Shown: one piece after another, positions 36,094 through 54,132 of the stretch | Numbering within the stretch: position 1 is the stretch's first letter | Layout of the letters: each line of letters begins with the position of its first letter | Assembly: GCA_030549495.1 (NCBI GenBank) | Contig: JAUIRK010000728.1 | Span: forward strand, 310,001 to 374,000 | From: Nectonema munidae | Lineage: Eukaryota > Nematomorpha > Nectonematoida > Nectonematidae | Length of the DNA stretch: 64,000 nucleotides | Direction of reading: 5' to 3' | Translations under genes and position numbers: made by a program | The notes under the pieces: model-generated | What the model saw: only the letters and a program-made list of their open reading frames with translations | The model's database searches: none | Told to the model about the DNA's origin: nothing

Positions 36094-37310
36094 TTAAACA
36101 ATCTGATTATTAAAAATGAAATTGATTGAAACAGTGCATATATGAAGCGGGACATTACATTTTATACACTTTTTCTTTGTACCTTTTTTAGAAAAGCCAT
36201 ACGTTTTTTGCGTGCTGAAGTTTCCAAAGTCATGGTCAAAAGCATCAAAACGAACTTCAGATGTCACTCTGCTAGTGAAAACTTTCAGCATATGAATTTT
36301 CGGAAAAGACAAACACTTCAAAAAAAGAAGAGTTTATAATATCTCGAATAAATGCTAGTTGATCAAGAAGATATTCATCGTCAGCCAAGCATTCTGAATA
36401 CAAGCATGAAAAGCACATCTAAAAAAAGGAAACAACCATTTTTTTCAGACGAACTGACATTTGGTATTGCACACTGTTTTGATTTGCTCTATCAACTCCC
36501 CCATCAACTTGAAATATTAAGTTTGGTTGTTTTACTTCTATTACTTTGTTGAGAGAACGTGACCATCTTTTAACAGAAGTAATGGGTTTGACTCCAAGGC
36601 AATTTGAAGCAACATTAACCAAATTGATATCCTTCCATTTTACAAGCGATATTTTTGAATGTCTATCATAAAAACTTTCGTAGCATCATCTTTCTTTTTT
36701 GGAGATGTCTTTTTTCGGAGTAAATGGACAGTTTTCTAATGTCTTCTCTAATTACACCAGTTGCTTTGAGTCCAAAACTTGAGAGCGTGTCTAATAAGTG
36801 TAAAGAACAAAAATAATTGTCCATTGAGATATGATAATTATTTTTTTCTAGCTTTGAAACAAGCTCCTTCACTACACTTCCTCCAAGAGCAAGATTTTTA
36901 GCCAAATAATTTAGTTTTCCTTCATAAGGAATTATCTGTGAAATATGGCCATCACTAGTACACATTGTCCATGTTTTATAGCCAAATCTAATTGGTTTGT
37001 TTCGAAGGATGTCGACCATAATACTCAATCATTGATTCATCAACGCAAAGATTTTCGCACACCAGCATAAATTTAATAAACCTTTTATAGATTAAATTAT
37101 AAAATGGCATAATTTTAGCTAATTTACTTTTTGAAAGATTTAAGTTGTCAGCTAGGTGAAAGTAAGTCAATATTTTTTAAAATTGATTTCTACTGAATGA
37201 GCAACATTATGACAATCATCTTTCTGCTCCCAATATAGCCTTGTTTTGCATATTGGATCATACCCACTTATCATCAAAAAAAGCTTCTTTCATCATTTTC
37301 AATTTTAAAG
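36094..37310 (-). mobile_element. PiggyBac transposase remnant
   Basis: Minus-strand pieces in order: YDPICKTRLYWEQ (about 37215-37260), LNLSKSKLAKIMPFYNLIYK with VDESMIEYYGRHPS (37000-37160), LRNKPIRFGYKTWTMC and KLEKNNYHISMDNYF (36780-36990), and at 36140-36320 a Cys-containing end KKKCIKCNVPLHIC that fits the C-terminal zinc-binding motif of piggyBac. The catalytic-region motif DNYF is kept; frames shift several times. Non-coding ends were not found. Confidence 0.8.
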
Positions 37311-37360
37311 TTCAAGTCATGTTTACAACTTGAGGCACACAGATTAGTTTGGTTTGTATG

Positions 37361-37391
37361 TCATTTTGCATTACACAAAATGACATACACA
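37361..37391. repeat. Short perfect hairpin
   Basis: GTATGTCATTTTG and CAAAATGACATAC are exact reverse complements separated by 5-6 bases. No T-run follows and no gene ends here, so a terminator role is not supported. Confidence 0.6.
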
Positions 37392-38174
37392 CTTCCAGGT
37401 ATACATTCACATATTCACTCACAAACTCTCATAAACGTAATCAAACACTTACAGACACAGGCTTGATCCAAACACTTTTTGGTAACTAATGATAAACGCA
37501 AGAATATTAAATGAATTTATAGACTTTTTTGTATCAAAGAGAAAAAATAAAGCCAAATGAAGATTTGACAATGATCGTGGTAAAAATGATTGCTGTAATA
37601 ACCATAGTATCAGCAGTACATTAGTGTGTCATATCTAAGCAAAACGCAGCCTGTATGTGTTTTTGAATAATATATGATTCGTCATGCAAATAAGGAAAAA
37701 GAATCAAACAAAAAGTCAATCAAATGACAATAAGTGTGTCCAAGCAATATATATATTTTGTTGAAAATAGGTTTCAAAGCAAAAAAGAGTAGTGTTATAA
37801 AACATGAACCCCTTTATGACATTATAACTTAAAAATGATTGTAATATTTTGAAATTTTCGATGTTCTCCAAATTTTCTCTTCCATCTCAAAAGAACTTTC
37901 AAAAGTGAATCAATAGTTTTTAGAATTAATGTGTCGTCTTTTCAATCCTGCTTACGTTAGCCCTTAATTTTACATAGAAAAATTTGTAAACAAATTATAA
38001 GGTAAAAAAGAAATTGCTTCCCTGTGTTTTTATAGCCAGAGAAGGCCTTATTGACACCGAAGTTTCAGAAAAATAAAAATTTGACTCCAATATTCCTCAA
38101 TTTTCATGAATGGAAATCTTGTTCTATTACCAAGATTTCACAGTTAAATCCTAGAAAGAATAATGATTTTAACC

Positions 38175-38308
38175 CGTTAACGACCAGAATAATCAGACGA
38201 TATCTATATAGTACAAAGCAGATTTGTATTAAAAAGCATTAATAAACGCAGACAATTTACATTTTTGTAAAGTCGACATATGTCGACTGTGGTCGATAAC
38301 CGTTTAAC
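38175..38308. mobile_element. TTAA-flanked MITE, diverged copy
   Basis: Left TTAA|CCCGTTAACGACCAGA; right, read inwards, TTAA|ACGGTTATCGACCACAG. Contains CAGACGATATCTATATAG, linking it to the copies at 16265 and 33071. Confidence 0.6.
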
Positions 38309-38684
38309 TTAACAAGTGAATTTAAGAAGATTCGAAGATGTCTTCCGTCTTCAACATCTCATAAGAAATAAGGATTTAAATTTGTCAACTTTTATCATTT
38401 CAAATTAAGAAAGAAACGTATTGAAAAAAATATATTTATATGCAAAAAGATTTCTAAAATAAAATTAGTAATATTTATAAAATGATATATGCACATACGA
38501 AATAAAAATGTTATGCGATATTTAGTAAAAATCCCTATATATAATAATAAATAAATAAATAAATGTGCATATATGAAGTAAAATCTGTTATTCACCCACG
38601 AATACTTATAAATATTTTTCTTCATTTTTGAACAACACTTTTTTAAAGAATATGGCACACTCTCTTTGTGGGTATATAAATGAT

Positions 38685-40070
38685 CTATTTTTTGAAATGA
38701 TTGGGTGCATTTGCAAACAGGCTCGTTAATTTGAAAGCTTCGGCCAAAAGAATCTCCATTTGTTCATCTGACCAGTGGGCAGTAGGTAAATTTTGAAGGA
38801 ACAAGAGAAGGCCCTGGAAATCTCGTTCTTTCATCAAATGATTGGTCCATGAGTTCAAAAAGGCCACACACACGTAGAGGAACAAGCGATACAGGGTCTG
38901 TGGGCCCTCAGATATCAGGGCGTCCCACAGCTTAATACAGCAGCGTAATGGCAGCTCTCTCATGAGTAAGTTGTTGAACCAGCGAAAGGAGAACTGGATA
39001 AAGTGCACGCCTTGATCCTTCAAGTGGCGGTAGAGCTTGGAGTTGGTGCGCTTCACCAAATCCCTCATTGAGGAAATTGCTACTTGAATGCCAGGCTGAG
39101 AAACGATGTAGTTGTTGTGTAGGGGTTCTAGAAGCTTCGAGAAGCACCAAAATGTATCAGCTTCAGCGGCGAACAGATTTTGAGAAGTGAGGCTCTCACA
39201 AACACAAACGGTGTCGATGGGAATTCCCTGCTTCACATACTCTGAGAGGAAGATGACGAAAAAGGGAATCACGAGATCATTTATGCCTTGGACGTAGCCG
39301 GAGGCGGGATGTCGTATGGCCCACACGAACAAAATGCGCTGAATGATGGCCTGAACCTCCTTTTGCTGGAAGATGGAGAGCATTGGACTCATTCTAGGCA
39401 CATCCGCTATGATTTGTCGATGAATGTCTGCGTGAATCGTTGAGTTTCGGGAAGTAAAGTAGCTCTTAACCAAGGTGGCGTATTCTTCGCGTTTACGATT
39501 CACTACCTCAACGCGATGTTTTCTACTTTTCGCGGGGGCATACCCCGATAGAATTCGCCAGGTCTCGGGCCTGTATTTCTGTGGCACTCCCGACCAGCTT
39601 ATCTTCTTCAGCTGCATCAAGTCGATGTTGATGTCCGCATCAGAGTTTGACGTGGGGAAGAGTATTCTTTCGAATTTGTCACACTTGGAGCTCTTGTAAA
39701 AGGGAGAGGGGGTGTCTGTTTCAAGACGCAACACTGGTGAAGAATGGCGGCTGATGTCTTTAGCGTCATCATCGGCATTTTCTTTTGATACAAACACAAA
39801 GTCGTCGGTATCAGAGGCCTCCAACAACTGCCCATCAACGTTGCCACTTACGCGTAGGTCTCTGGCACTTCGGTTCAACGTTTTTTCGTCTTTCGAGGAA
39901 AAGGTCCATGCATCCAGAGTTGACGACTCGAAGTTGGAAAAGGCGTTGGCGGGGTAGGGCAAGGGAAGTGGCTTTTTACTTTTTTTCTTTGTGTTGAAGC
40001 TTTTAGCGCTACTTTCTCCAATCGTAGAAGGAATCAATGAGTTGAAGGATCTTGCTTGAATAGGGAACAT
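38685..40070 (-). CDS. TBC1D22: TBC1D22-like Rab GTPase-activating protein
   Basis: A 461-residue single-exon gene. Residues 1-150 are a low-complexity, Ser-rich N-terminus. The TBC domain runs from about 155 to 455, starting KISWSGVPQKYRPETWRIL. The catalytic arginine finger IIADVPR is at 220-226 (R226) and the glutamine finger YVQG at 259-262 (Q261), so GAP activity should be intact. WAIRHPASGYVQGINDL, SFRWFNNLLMRELPLR and the end LPTAHWSDEQMEILLAEAFK..NAPNHFKK are near-diagnostic for TBC1D22A/B. The family acts on Golgi and vesicle Rabs and binds 14-3-3 and ACBD3. G+C is well above the surroundings. A strong 3' splice site (TTTTTTACTTCCTAG) lies just upstream at 40086-40087, so a 5' UTR or short upstream coding exon may exist. 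The usual family gene has many introns, so this copy could be a retrocopy or reflect intron loss. Confidence 0.93.
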   Translation of the reverse strand: MFPIQARSFNSLIPSTIGESSAKSFNTKKKSKKPLPLPYPANAFSNFESSTLDAWTFSSKDEKTLNRSARDLRVSGNVDGQLLEASDTDDFVFVSKENADDDAKDISRHSSPVLRLETDTPSPFYKSSKCDKFERILFPTSNSDADINIDLMQLKKISWSGVPQKYRPETWRILSGYAPAKSRKHRVEVVNRKREEYATLVKSYFTSRNSTIHADIHRQIIADVPRMSPMLSIFQQKEVQAIIQRILFVWAIRHPASGYVQGINDLVIPFFVIFLSEYVKQGIPIDTVCVCESLTSQNLFAAEADTFWCFSKLLEPLHNNYIVSQPGIQVAISSMRDLVKRTNSKLYRHLKDQGVHFIQFSFRWFNNLLMRELPLRCCIKLWDALISEGPQTLYRLFLYVCVAFLNSWTNHLMKERDFQGLLLFLQNLPTAHWSDEQMEILLAEAFKLTSLFANAPNHFKK

Positions 40071-40502
40071 TTACATGCCTTCTATCTAGGAAGTAAAAAA
40101 AAGCAGATATTATAAGAAACTTTTTTCGATATAAGAAGAAGTCAAGGTTGGACGCTTCTTTTTATGCGAAAAAGCGTGTGCCCACAAAGAATATGATCCC
40201 TACCAACTCACTGATTAAAAATAACGGCAAAGAAAGAAATAAGACATGCCTTACAAAGCAAGAAATTGTAATTGAGATTCATCAATGATTAGTTCTCAAA
40301 CATCGCTATGAATACGTGAGACCAATAGACTTATTTGTTGAGAGACTGATGAAAACAAAGAAAATCATATCTTCTGTTCAGAATGGGGAATCGTAAGAAT
40401 TACGATATTTTTGCAAGCATCAGCATTGGAATAGTATCGAGAAAATTGACTACTTTTCCGATTCGTAGAAATAGTCAAGGTTTCAGAAAAATAAATATAC
40501 CT

Positions 40503-40660
40503 GATTAATTGGTAAAGGTACCCTGGAGGGATGACCTCATCGAAAAAGCACAACTGCGCAGCTTGTATCAAACTATGCCGACTTGAAGTGATATCGAACA
40601 CAAGACCTTGAGTTATCTAATCCAACATCTAACCAAGCCTACGCACGCCCCTTTGATTGA
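40503..40660 (-). repeat. tRNA-derived SINE, family A
   Basis: The minus strand reads GGGGCGTGCGTAGGCTTGG, CAAGGTCTTGTGTTCGATAT and the tail GTGCTTTTTCGATGAGGTCA, matching the copies at 3003-3155 and 49118-49262. It lies upstream of the TBC gene. Confidence 0.65.
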
Positions 40661-42950
40661 TTAGCATTTGAAAAAAATGTTCAACAATAATTTGATTGAC
40701 AGATTAGCCCATTTAGTTTTCCATATAATATAAAGTAAGAAAATAGGACACTTTATTTATTAATAAACACCAACTAGTTTCGGAGTTTGACTTGGAAGCA
40801 GCTTCCTGGGAAATGACGCAACTGACTTAAATATTTATCAAATAAATTCTAAAGGATTTTGTATTTAAGTACAACATGTTAAACTGCAATATAGATGGAA
40901 TAATATTCTAAGTGATATCAGTAGAACAGTTCAGAGCTCTTTGACGGCAATTTTCCCTGCTTTTGTTTAAGGAGCGGCAAGGCCGTGGAGTCGAAGTCGA
41001 TGGAGTCACACGTTTTGAGAAGGAATCGAGTCGTAATGATTATTGCGACACCGAATCCGATTTTGACGTTGAAACATGGTAGCCGTCTTGTCACTTCTGG
41101 TGAGTCAGCAATTTATAACTGATGTTGCTAAAGCAATTTTACATAAGTTGAAGACTCATAACATATTTGAAATAGAAAAGTTGATGTTGCATAATTATAA
41201 CTTCGGTTTTTAATAAATTACGACTCCTGCCTTTCTAAGTTCTTTGACACACAAAGCAGGATCTACTTAGTCTAGATTTGTCTGAACTATCAGATAACTC
41301 GTACGTACATTCTGTAAATCAATATTCATGTTTTTTTATTTTCTGACTACGGTTTCTTTAAACGCCGTTTACTAGGTGTTCCCACGAATAAGGAAAAAAA
41401 TAGTGCTGTCCCAGAAAAGACTGCGTGAACAGCTTATTTGCTACCTTCAAGGGTTACTGCATGTCAGACAACTCACAATCCACTAAATTCTGAACAGCGT
41501 GTAGAATTTCTAACAAAAAAATAATTCTATCAATATCTTATAGGATACAAGAGCACTGAAACTCAATATTTGCCTTCTATGGAAGCAGCGCCATACAATG
41601 AAATAATTGTTCATGTTCACTTCTTGAATATGTTTTTAACCACCAGAATTACTGAGTATACCTCCGAAATTTTAAAGGGATAGGAGTTGGAGCCAGTTTT
41701 TAATACAATGTAGCAGTTTTTATACAATTTAGCAGTTTTTATACAATACATCTTGCTGTAAGCTTATTTGAAACCATTTTATTAAATTGGGACTCACAAG
41801 GGGTGCAGAATAAGAAGTAACAGTGTTACTATTTGAGGCATTTCTGTATTCTACTATAGAAAAACTATCAATCTTAAAACTATTTTGCATAAAAAGCGAG
41901 TTTTTTCTTAAAATAACTTTCGAAAAAAACAGTACGTCTGTAATTGCCTTTCTTTGTATTAAAAAATATCAATTCCATTTTGTCTATCAAACTTTTCTAA
42001 TACGAGATATAAGCCTTTAATGAGTTTTTTCCTTGGTTATATAAAAGTATACTGCACGAAATATAAGCATAAATAAATATATACTCTTGTAGATAAGGAG
42101 ATGCGATATATGGGCTATGCAATTTCTAGAGCCAGCTTGGAATTTGTTAGGTATGATACTTGAATAATTTTAATTTAAAATCTTCTGAAAAATAAGGAAA
42201 CTAATTCCAGACAGTGTGGAATTTAATAATTGGAGCATATAAGAAATTTAATACAAATAAAATTAAAAGAAATTATAGCTTTATTAACAAGGATTAATGA
42301 AGGAATTCATTTTTATATTTAATTAAAAGTCCAAGCCAAAAATAATCGGAAGATGAAATACTCTATTAATAAAAGTTCACAAACAAAATCTACAAAGATA
42401 TAAACATGGATGATCCCTCAAATCATCTAATAAAAATTAGAAAAAAGTTTATACTTATAAATAAATTGGCTAATTTTTGACACAAATTTATATGACACAA
42501 AATGGGTTAAAATATGTATAAAAAGTAAAATATAAAAATTTTTAAAATTAGGTTCATTTTTAAAGATATGGGCCGGGCGAAGTCTGAGAAAAATCCCTTC
42601 TCCTTCCCTCTTGATATTTTTTGTGAATCAGTTCCACGCACCCTGGTGGAAACTGCTTCTGGTTGTGTACGTACTATATGCTTCGATAGCGCAAGAAAAC
42701 AAGATTGAAATACTGCGATAAGGAAAATATTTTGAGAAGTATTTTCTAGAGATTTTGATATTAAAGGTCTTGAATTCAATTCCCTAATTCTTCAGCATGA
42801 AATCCATCTCATCATAAGTTCCAATCAAAATAGTGAAATAACAATAAAGAAAAACGAAGAGATTTCAATAGATCGATTTATAAGTTGTCGACAACAGCTG
42901 TTTCTGGAATGTATACTTAAATATAACTCTTAAAAAAAATAAAATTTTCT
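40661..42950. other. Spacer with minor repeats
   Basis: Contains a GAGTCG-rich degenerate segment at about 40970-41090 (related to 49905-50135), three copies of AGCAGTTTTTATACAAT at 41710-41752, and a weak SINE-A-like head at about 42715-42785. No gene is supported. Confidence 0.45.
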
Positions 42951-42956
42951 TCCATA

Positions 42957-43034
42957 GCTGGACGTATTGTAATGATAGTCATCATTGGGCATCGAACCCA
43001 TACAATCTGGATCAATAACCCACGCCCTTACCTG
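42957..43034 (-). repeat. tRNA-derived SINE, family B
   Basis: The minus strand reads GTGGGTTATTGATCCAGATT, GGGTTCGATGCCC and CTATCATTACAATACGTCCAG, matching 19282-19412. Confidence 0.6.
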
Positions 43035-43741
43035 TGTTCTCTAATAAAGTATAAATATTAACAGTGTATGAGGAATTGACATCATTTCTTGACCTGCTAT
43101 TTGTTATCGATGATAAAAGGCTAGATATTTATTATAAGCTTTGTAAACAAATTTTTGTCGAAATCAATCCCTCCGTTTCTTCTATCCTAGTTTGTTTTTA
43201 TATCATTCAACTCCATCTAACCTTCTCCTTGGTCTTCTTTCTGTCGTTTTCTTTAAGTCTTACTTCCTTCTTTTACATTAAATTTCAACACGCTACACAA
43301 TGACCCCTCTCACAACACTTCTGAACTAAAAATTAAACAATGGCATGTTCATATTCAAGTTAATTTCAAATTTCCTAAGAAATTGATTGAAATTTAAAGG
43401 CTCCAGATTCAACAAAATATATTTGGTAGTATGCCTACTACTCTTAGGGAAAGGGTTGAAAGAATAATTATAAGAAACTTTTCTCGTCATCCACCGTGTA
43501 CATAAGGAATATCTAATGCATCTAATATTTTTTTGATTTTTAAATCCTTTTTGACACCTGAAAGTATTCACCCTATATTCATCATGACAATATTGAAACT
43601 TGAATATAACTATAAATAGTTTTTATATCCTTAATTTTTCTTGTTTTGTATGATAATTTTTTAGATCAACCATGAATTTAATTCACTGTTAACAAAGTTT
43701 TAAGATTCATCATTTATTATCCCATTTTGGAATATTGGTCA

Positions 43742-44545
43742 AAAAGAGAATTTCAGATTGAAAGCGGTCTGAAGGAGCGGCTCAATAAATGTTGGATTGA
43801 GCGAAAGTGACGAAAAGAATCGAGAGAAGTTGAGGCAGAGGATTGCAGCCATCTACTCTGAACTTGGGGACAAAGTGTATTCAAAGAAGAAGGTATTGAA
43901 GAACAACTCGTGGCTTCCAATGGACGTTGTCTAGTAAAAGTATACGATCCTCATAAATCTAATAGATATGCTATTAAATTTTATTTTATATGTCATTAAA
44001 ACAATACTATTATATATTACTCAAAATATATATATTAGGATTATAAAATTGATCTTATTTTTGTGTTCCATAAAATATTGGTTAAAAAAAGCTTCTCTCT
44101 GTGCTAATAATAGAAATTTATCACTTTATGGAACTATTATGTCAAATAAAATATACTTATCTATTATTTTCAGACCCCCATATCTAAAAGAACTGAATAT
44201 AAAGGAATGTAAATGTCCCATAATTTATCTAGTTACGTTTCTATCAGGGACTAGATTCGAAAAAGTTACCCTTGCAAGAATTTTAGAGTTGTTAAGATAC
44301 TTCTCTTCAACGCAAATTGTCCAGATCAGAAAAATCGTTCCTAAGCCTGAAAATCTGCCCACCTACAATAAATATAAAGGTAGTACTGATGAAAACAGCA
44401 TGGTTAAAACATACAAACAAACCAAAAAATGGATCCTGGCTGTTTTTGTAACTATCTGGACAGTTGGGCATTGAACAATTTGATAATTGATAAAATTTAA
44501 ACTCTTACAAAATTTCCGTTAACACAAAGATAGTGAAATAAAGAT
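43742..44545 (+). other. Unresolved small gene candidate
   Basis: Two GC-richer open segments follow acceptor-like sites: one after GAATTTCAG|ATTGAA (frame with KLRQRIAAIYSELGDKVYSK, up to a donor-like AAG|GTATTG near 43892), and one after ATTTTCAG|ACCCCC at 44173 (frame with TRFEKVTLARILELLRYFSS and KPENLPTYNKYKG, ending in hydrophobic KKWILAVFVTIWTVGH at TGA 44472). AATAAA follows at 44537. Joining the segments at the obvious sites breaks the frame. I do not recognise either peptide. Confidence 0.3.
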
Positions 44546-45700
44546 ATTTATAAAAAAATTTGCTTTTGTTTTTTATTTGTATAAATCTTAGCAATTTAAA
44601 AAATGGTACTTTTTACTCCACTTCGCCTTTAAAATACTCTATTTCATGTAAATTCTAATTAATTATTAAAATGTATATATTTTGATTCTTAATATTTTAT
44701 GTTGCCTTGTATTTTAAATTGGATGCAATGAGGATATGGAGATGATCGGGTGAGTATAGAGAATAAGGATTCCAATTTTTCTAACCCCGTGGAGATATTG
44801 GGCGTCTCGCTAGGAACTTTTACTAAGATGGGAACAGAGGTTATCTTAAGGAACATTATTTTAGCTTCTTTTTTATGAGTAGGATTATATATTTACGGAC
44901 ATTACATCCAAAGATCCTTTTACAGTTTTTCATTTGGACTCAGTATATTGTATGTAGCCACCTATAGCCAGAAAAAATTTAGGGTTCGCTAAGAACAAAA
45001 ATTTATTATCAACATTGTTAAGAAATCTATATTAATTTTTCTTTCATTGTAGAAAAGACTGTGGGGTGTGTTAAGATTAACAAAATTAGTGTTATTAAAG
45101 TTTTCTAATTCTTTAAAAAAATATATAGATTTATGTGGAAACTAATTAATGTAATGATATATATGTTATTTTAATTCTTTGACGACCTCAATTTTGAAGA
45201 CTAAACGCCTGCTTTCTCTTTCAATGGAATTTTGAATGTTTGAAGCAGATCGTTTTCATTGCTTGGTACACGGATGTCAAACTGCTCCTTAAAGAGTTAA
45301 ACAAAATATCTTCATTAATCAACTCCAAGTACGGGGGCTGTTTTTAATGGGGTCGGGATTATAAGAAAGTGTATACATTTACATTTTTCATTGGACAATT
45401 GAAGTAATTTCTAAAATTATTTAGATGTTAATTGATGAAAAATTAGAGATTGTTTTGTGCCAATTTGAATCTGTTTAGTACTAATTCCAAGTTGATAAGG
45501 CATATTTTCCTTCTATAATTTTAGAATAGGAATTTTATTTTTTTCTTTCAATAAAAAATCTGGGTATGAATAATAATTTTTTAGTTTGTTAGATAGTTAC
45601 ACTAAAACATAATTTTAACAAAAAATTATTTCAAATTAAAATAAAATATAAGAACTGGCTAATTTTTCCAATATTCAAGTTAAATTATGCTTTTTAGGTC
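44546..45700. other. AT-rich spacer upstream of RCAN
   Basis: No exon or repeat recognised; presumably contains the RCAN promoter or 5' UTR. The first coding exon follows a TTTTTAG that may be a 3' splice site. Confidence 0.4.
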
Positions 45701-45706
45701 TTTACA

Positions 45707-51529
<5,823 letters not shown>

Positions 51530-51679
51530 ATGTTTTGGAGAATACGAAACACTAAATTAATTTTTCTTGAATTTTAAATGTATCTGTGAAGAACATTACT
51601 TTATTTATTTAAAAAAGCTTTTGGGTGAAGTTACTCTATTTTACCTGCTAAAATGTTATTTTTTTGTTTATCATGAAAT

Positions 51680-51685
51680 AATAAA
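51680..51685 (+). terminator. Candidate poly(A) signal of RCAN
   Basis: AATAAA 150 bases after the RCAN stop. Confidence 0.5.
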
Positions 51686-51984
51686 TTATTTGTAAAATTT
51701 TCCTTCTGTTTTTTATCTTCCTAAAAATTATTAAAAAAAAACGTGGATAGATATTTCGATGCGGGTGTTAGTTCTCCTTCTAGAACTTTTCATCCCAAAA
51801 ATAATAAGATTACAAAGTTTCTACGCTACCTGGAAAACATGAAATATTATTTTTCAAAAATCGTAAAATTCTTGAAATACCCTTGATTTTGTTATGAGCC
51901 ATATGCCGAACTGCTGACATCAAGAACTGAGGCATCACTTTCTACCGCAACAGACATCAAGAATACCTCCGTTTTTTCTCTGAA

Positions 51985-52225
51985 GAAAAAGACTTGGTGT
52001 ACTGTGCTGATATTGCACAGCTTCTGCACAATCTTGGATTGCCACAGTACCAATCTAAAGATTGGAGACTGTTTATTGACAGCAACAAGAGATCGTTGAA
52101 AGCTGTTTTGGTGCACAACGGCAACCAGTTTGCCTCTATACCCCTTGCTCACTCAACTACACTGAAGGAGAAGCATGAAGCGGTAAAGTATCTGCTGTAG
52201 AAAATTCGTTATTGTCAGCATGAAT
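51985..52225 (+). pseudogene. Fragment of a multicopy element-borne ORF
   Basis: The + frame reads LLHNLGLPQYQSKDWRLFID, SNKRSLKAVLVHNGNQFASI and HSTTLKEKHEAVKYLL, then KIRYCQHEF after a stop. The signature DWRLFIDSxKRSLKxVLLHNGN..GHS..LKExY belongs, from memory, to a widespread uncharacterised family found in many copies in arthropod, cnidarian and other animal genomes and thought to be element-borne. Only a short stretch is left. Base composition is richer in G+C than its surroundings. Confidence 0.5.
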
Positions 52226-52505
52226 TCAAAAGGGAATTTTCATATGTTTTTTGTATTTATTATTGTTTTCCCTTGTATATATTCTTCTCAATCCATGCTA
52301 TTATACGAGGTTCTTTATAGCGGATTTATTCGCACATCCATTTGTTCATTCATATGCACATTTCCTTTATATATAAAAAATATTAACAGACAAAAAACAA
52401 ATGTTTTTTTTGTTCAATAAAGTTATTAAGTTAAAACAAATGCTAGCTGATTTCTGTGTGATAAGAAAATGAGTTTATCATCTATAGTCAATCCAAGGAA
52501 ATTTA

Positions 52506-53260
52506 CTATTTCGAAACCGGCTTTTGATAAAAATTCAGAATCGACATGAGACTTAAACAAATAATCATTGCTTTAGATTTACTCATATTGATCGATAATT
52601 TGTTGATAGAGCACCATTTATAAAATAAGCTCAAATTTTCTTTTAATATAATAAAATTTGATAAAGTATCATGATTTAGCCTAGAGACAGGGCCAAAATA
52701 ACCAATATCATCAGCATAAAGTAAGACTTTAATACTGTTCAAGGTTGAAAATATATCATTTACATAAATGTTGAAAAGCAAAGTGCCTAAGACAGAATCT
52801 TAAATGACGCCAGACATTATTTCTAATAATAGAACAAAATTCACATAAGTTTCTGGCTTCTGTTCATTAAATACGAAGACATAAGCTTTAGAGTGTTGTC
52901 TATAAAACCAAAACTAGAGAGTTTATAAATTAAAACGGAGTGATTAAATTTATTATACGCTTTTGATAAATAAAATAACATCTTTTTTTCAAGGAGATTC
53001 TTAGATGAACAATTCCATTTATTAAGTAAGAGTGCAATAAATAAGTTGAATATTTTTCACGAAAACCAAATTGTAGATGATTTATTTTGTTATATTTTAC
53101 GAAATATTAATTGAGTTGAGAAATTATAAAGTTTTCAAAAAATGTTGATAATATGGGAATTAAAAAAATAAGTCTATAATTATAGAATTCACATTCTTTG
53201 ATTTTTCAAAACAGCAACTACCTTGCTAACTTTGAGCTCCTTTGGATATATTCCTGTAGA
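52506..53260 (-). mobile_element. LINE reverse transcriptase fragment (CR1/L2-like)
   Basis: Minus strand, in order: [19 protein letters not shown] (53205-53240), SKAYNKFNHSVLIYKLSSFG (the AFDxVxHxxLxxKL block), SYLMNR, VLGTLLFNIYVNDIFS, the catalytic YADD within VLLYADDIGYF (about 52700-52730), and WCSINKLSINMSKSKAM. Stops and frame changes are common, so it is dead. About 105 bases of it (53095-53200) are repeated at 58492-58600. Confidence 0.8.
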
Positions 53261-53749
53261 AATAGAGAGATTTATTTCTCCCGTAATTTGATAGCAGACA
53301 AAATAACTGATCAATTTAATATGACTAATGGAAATATCAAAGAAGAAGAAGAATTTATTGTATTACAAAATTACTCAAAATTATTCAACGAAAAAATGGC
53401 AAGTAAATCAAACTTTAAATAACATATTCTTGGATGGCTTGTGGTGAGCAAAATTGTAAAAAGATTTCTTAAAATCACTTGAGTATCCATAATCTTGCGA
53501 AAGCTTCTTGTAGGGCGTACTATCAAGATTGGGTGTTTATTTGTGTAAGAAGATCATCACTTAAATTAAAATCGTGCAAATTGCAAAGTATAGGTAATAA
53601 CTTTTGTAACATCTTATGAGGTAGCAAAATATGAACAGAAAGTTTGATATTTTTTGATTTTTTAAAGAATATTTTTCGATTCTTTGATTACAGAATTTTA
53701 TTTTGATTATTTGATAAAATATATTATTTAATATCGTGAAAAAATTAAT

Positions 53750-54128
53750 AACTTATCTAACATCCTCTCTCCGAATGAGGTATATCAAATCTTACATCTA
53801 GCAAAATATGAACTGATAGGTTGGAGATGAATTATCGCGGTATACAGGTTGGAGATGAACCATCGTAGTATATAGGTATAATGTATATAGTTAATAACTT
53901 ATGTAGCATTGTCTCCCCCGAATGAGGTATATCAAATCTTACATCTAGCAGAATGTGAACAGAAAGTTGAACATTGTCTCCCTAGTCATTTGTACATGGA
54001 ATAGAAACCAGTGTAGAAGATGAATCATCGTAGTATACAGGTTGGAGATGAATCATCGTAGTATACAGGTTGGAGATGAATCATTGTAGTATATAGTTTG
54101 GAGATGAATCATTGTAGAATACAGGTTG

Positions 54129-54130
<2 letters not shown>
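53750..54130. repeat. 27-bp tandem repeat with nested larger duplication
   Basis: About eight units of GGTTGGAGATGAATCATCGTAGTATACA occur in two clusters. Each cluster is preceded by a copy of GAATGAGGTATATCAAATC TTACATCTAGCA, so a ~150-bp block was itself duplicated. A (TA)n run follows at 54133-54160. Confidence 0.8.

Positions 54131-54132
<2 letters not shown>

Noticed and set aside
43326-43571. 81-codon minus frame with NLEPLNFNQFLRKFEINL
   Set aside because: Faintly LINE-like, but with no adjacent reverse transcriptase block, tail or splice sites.
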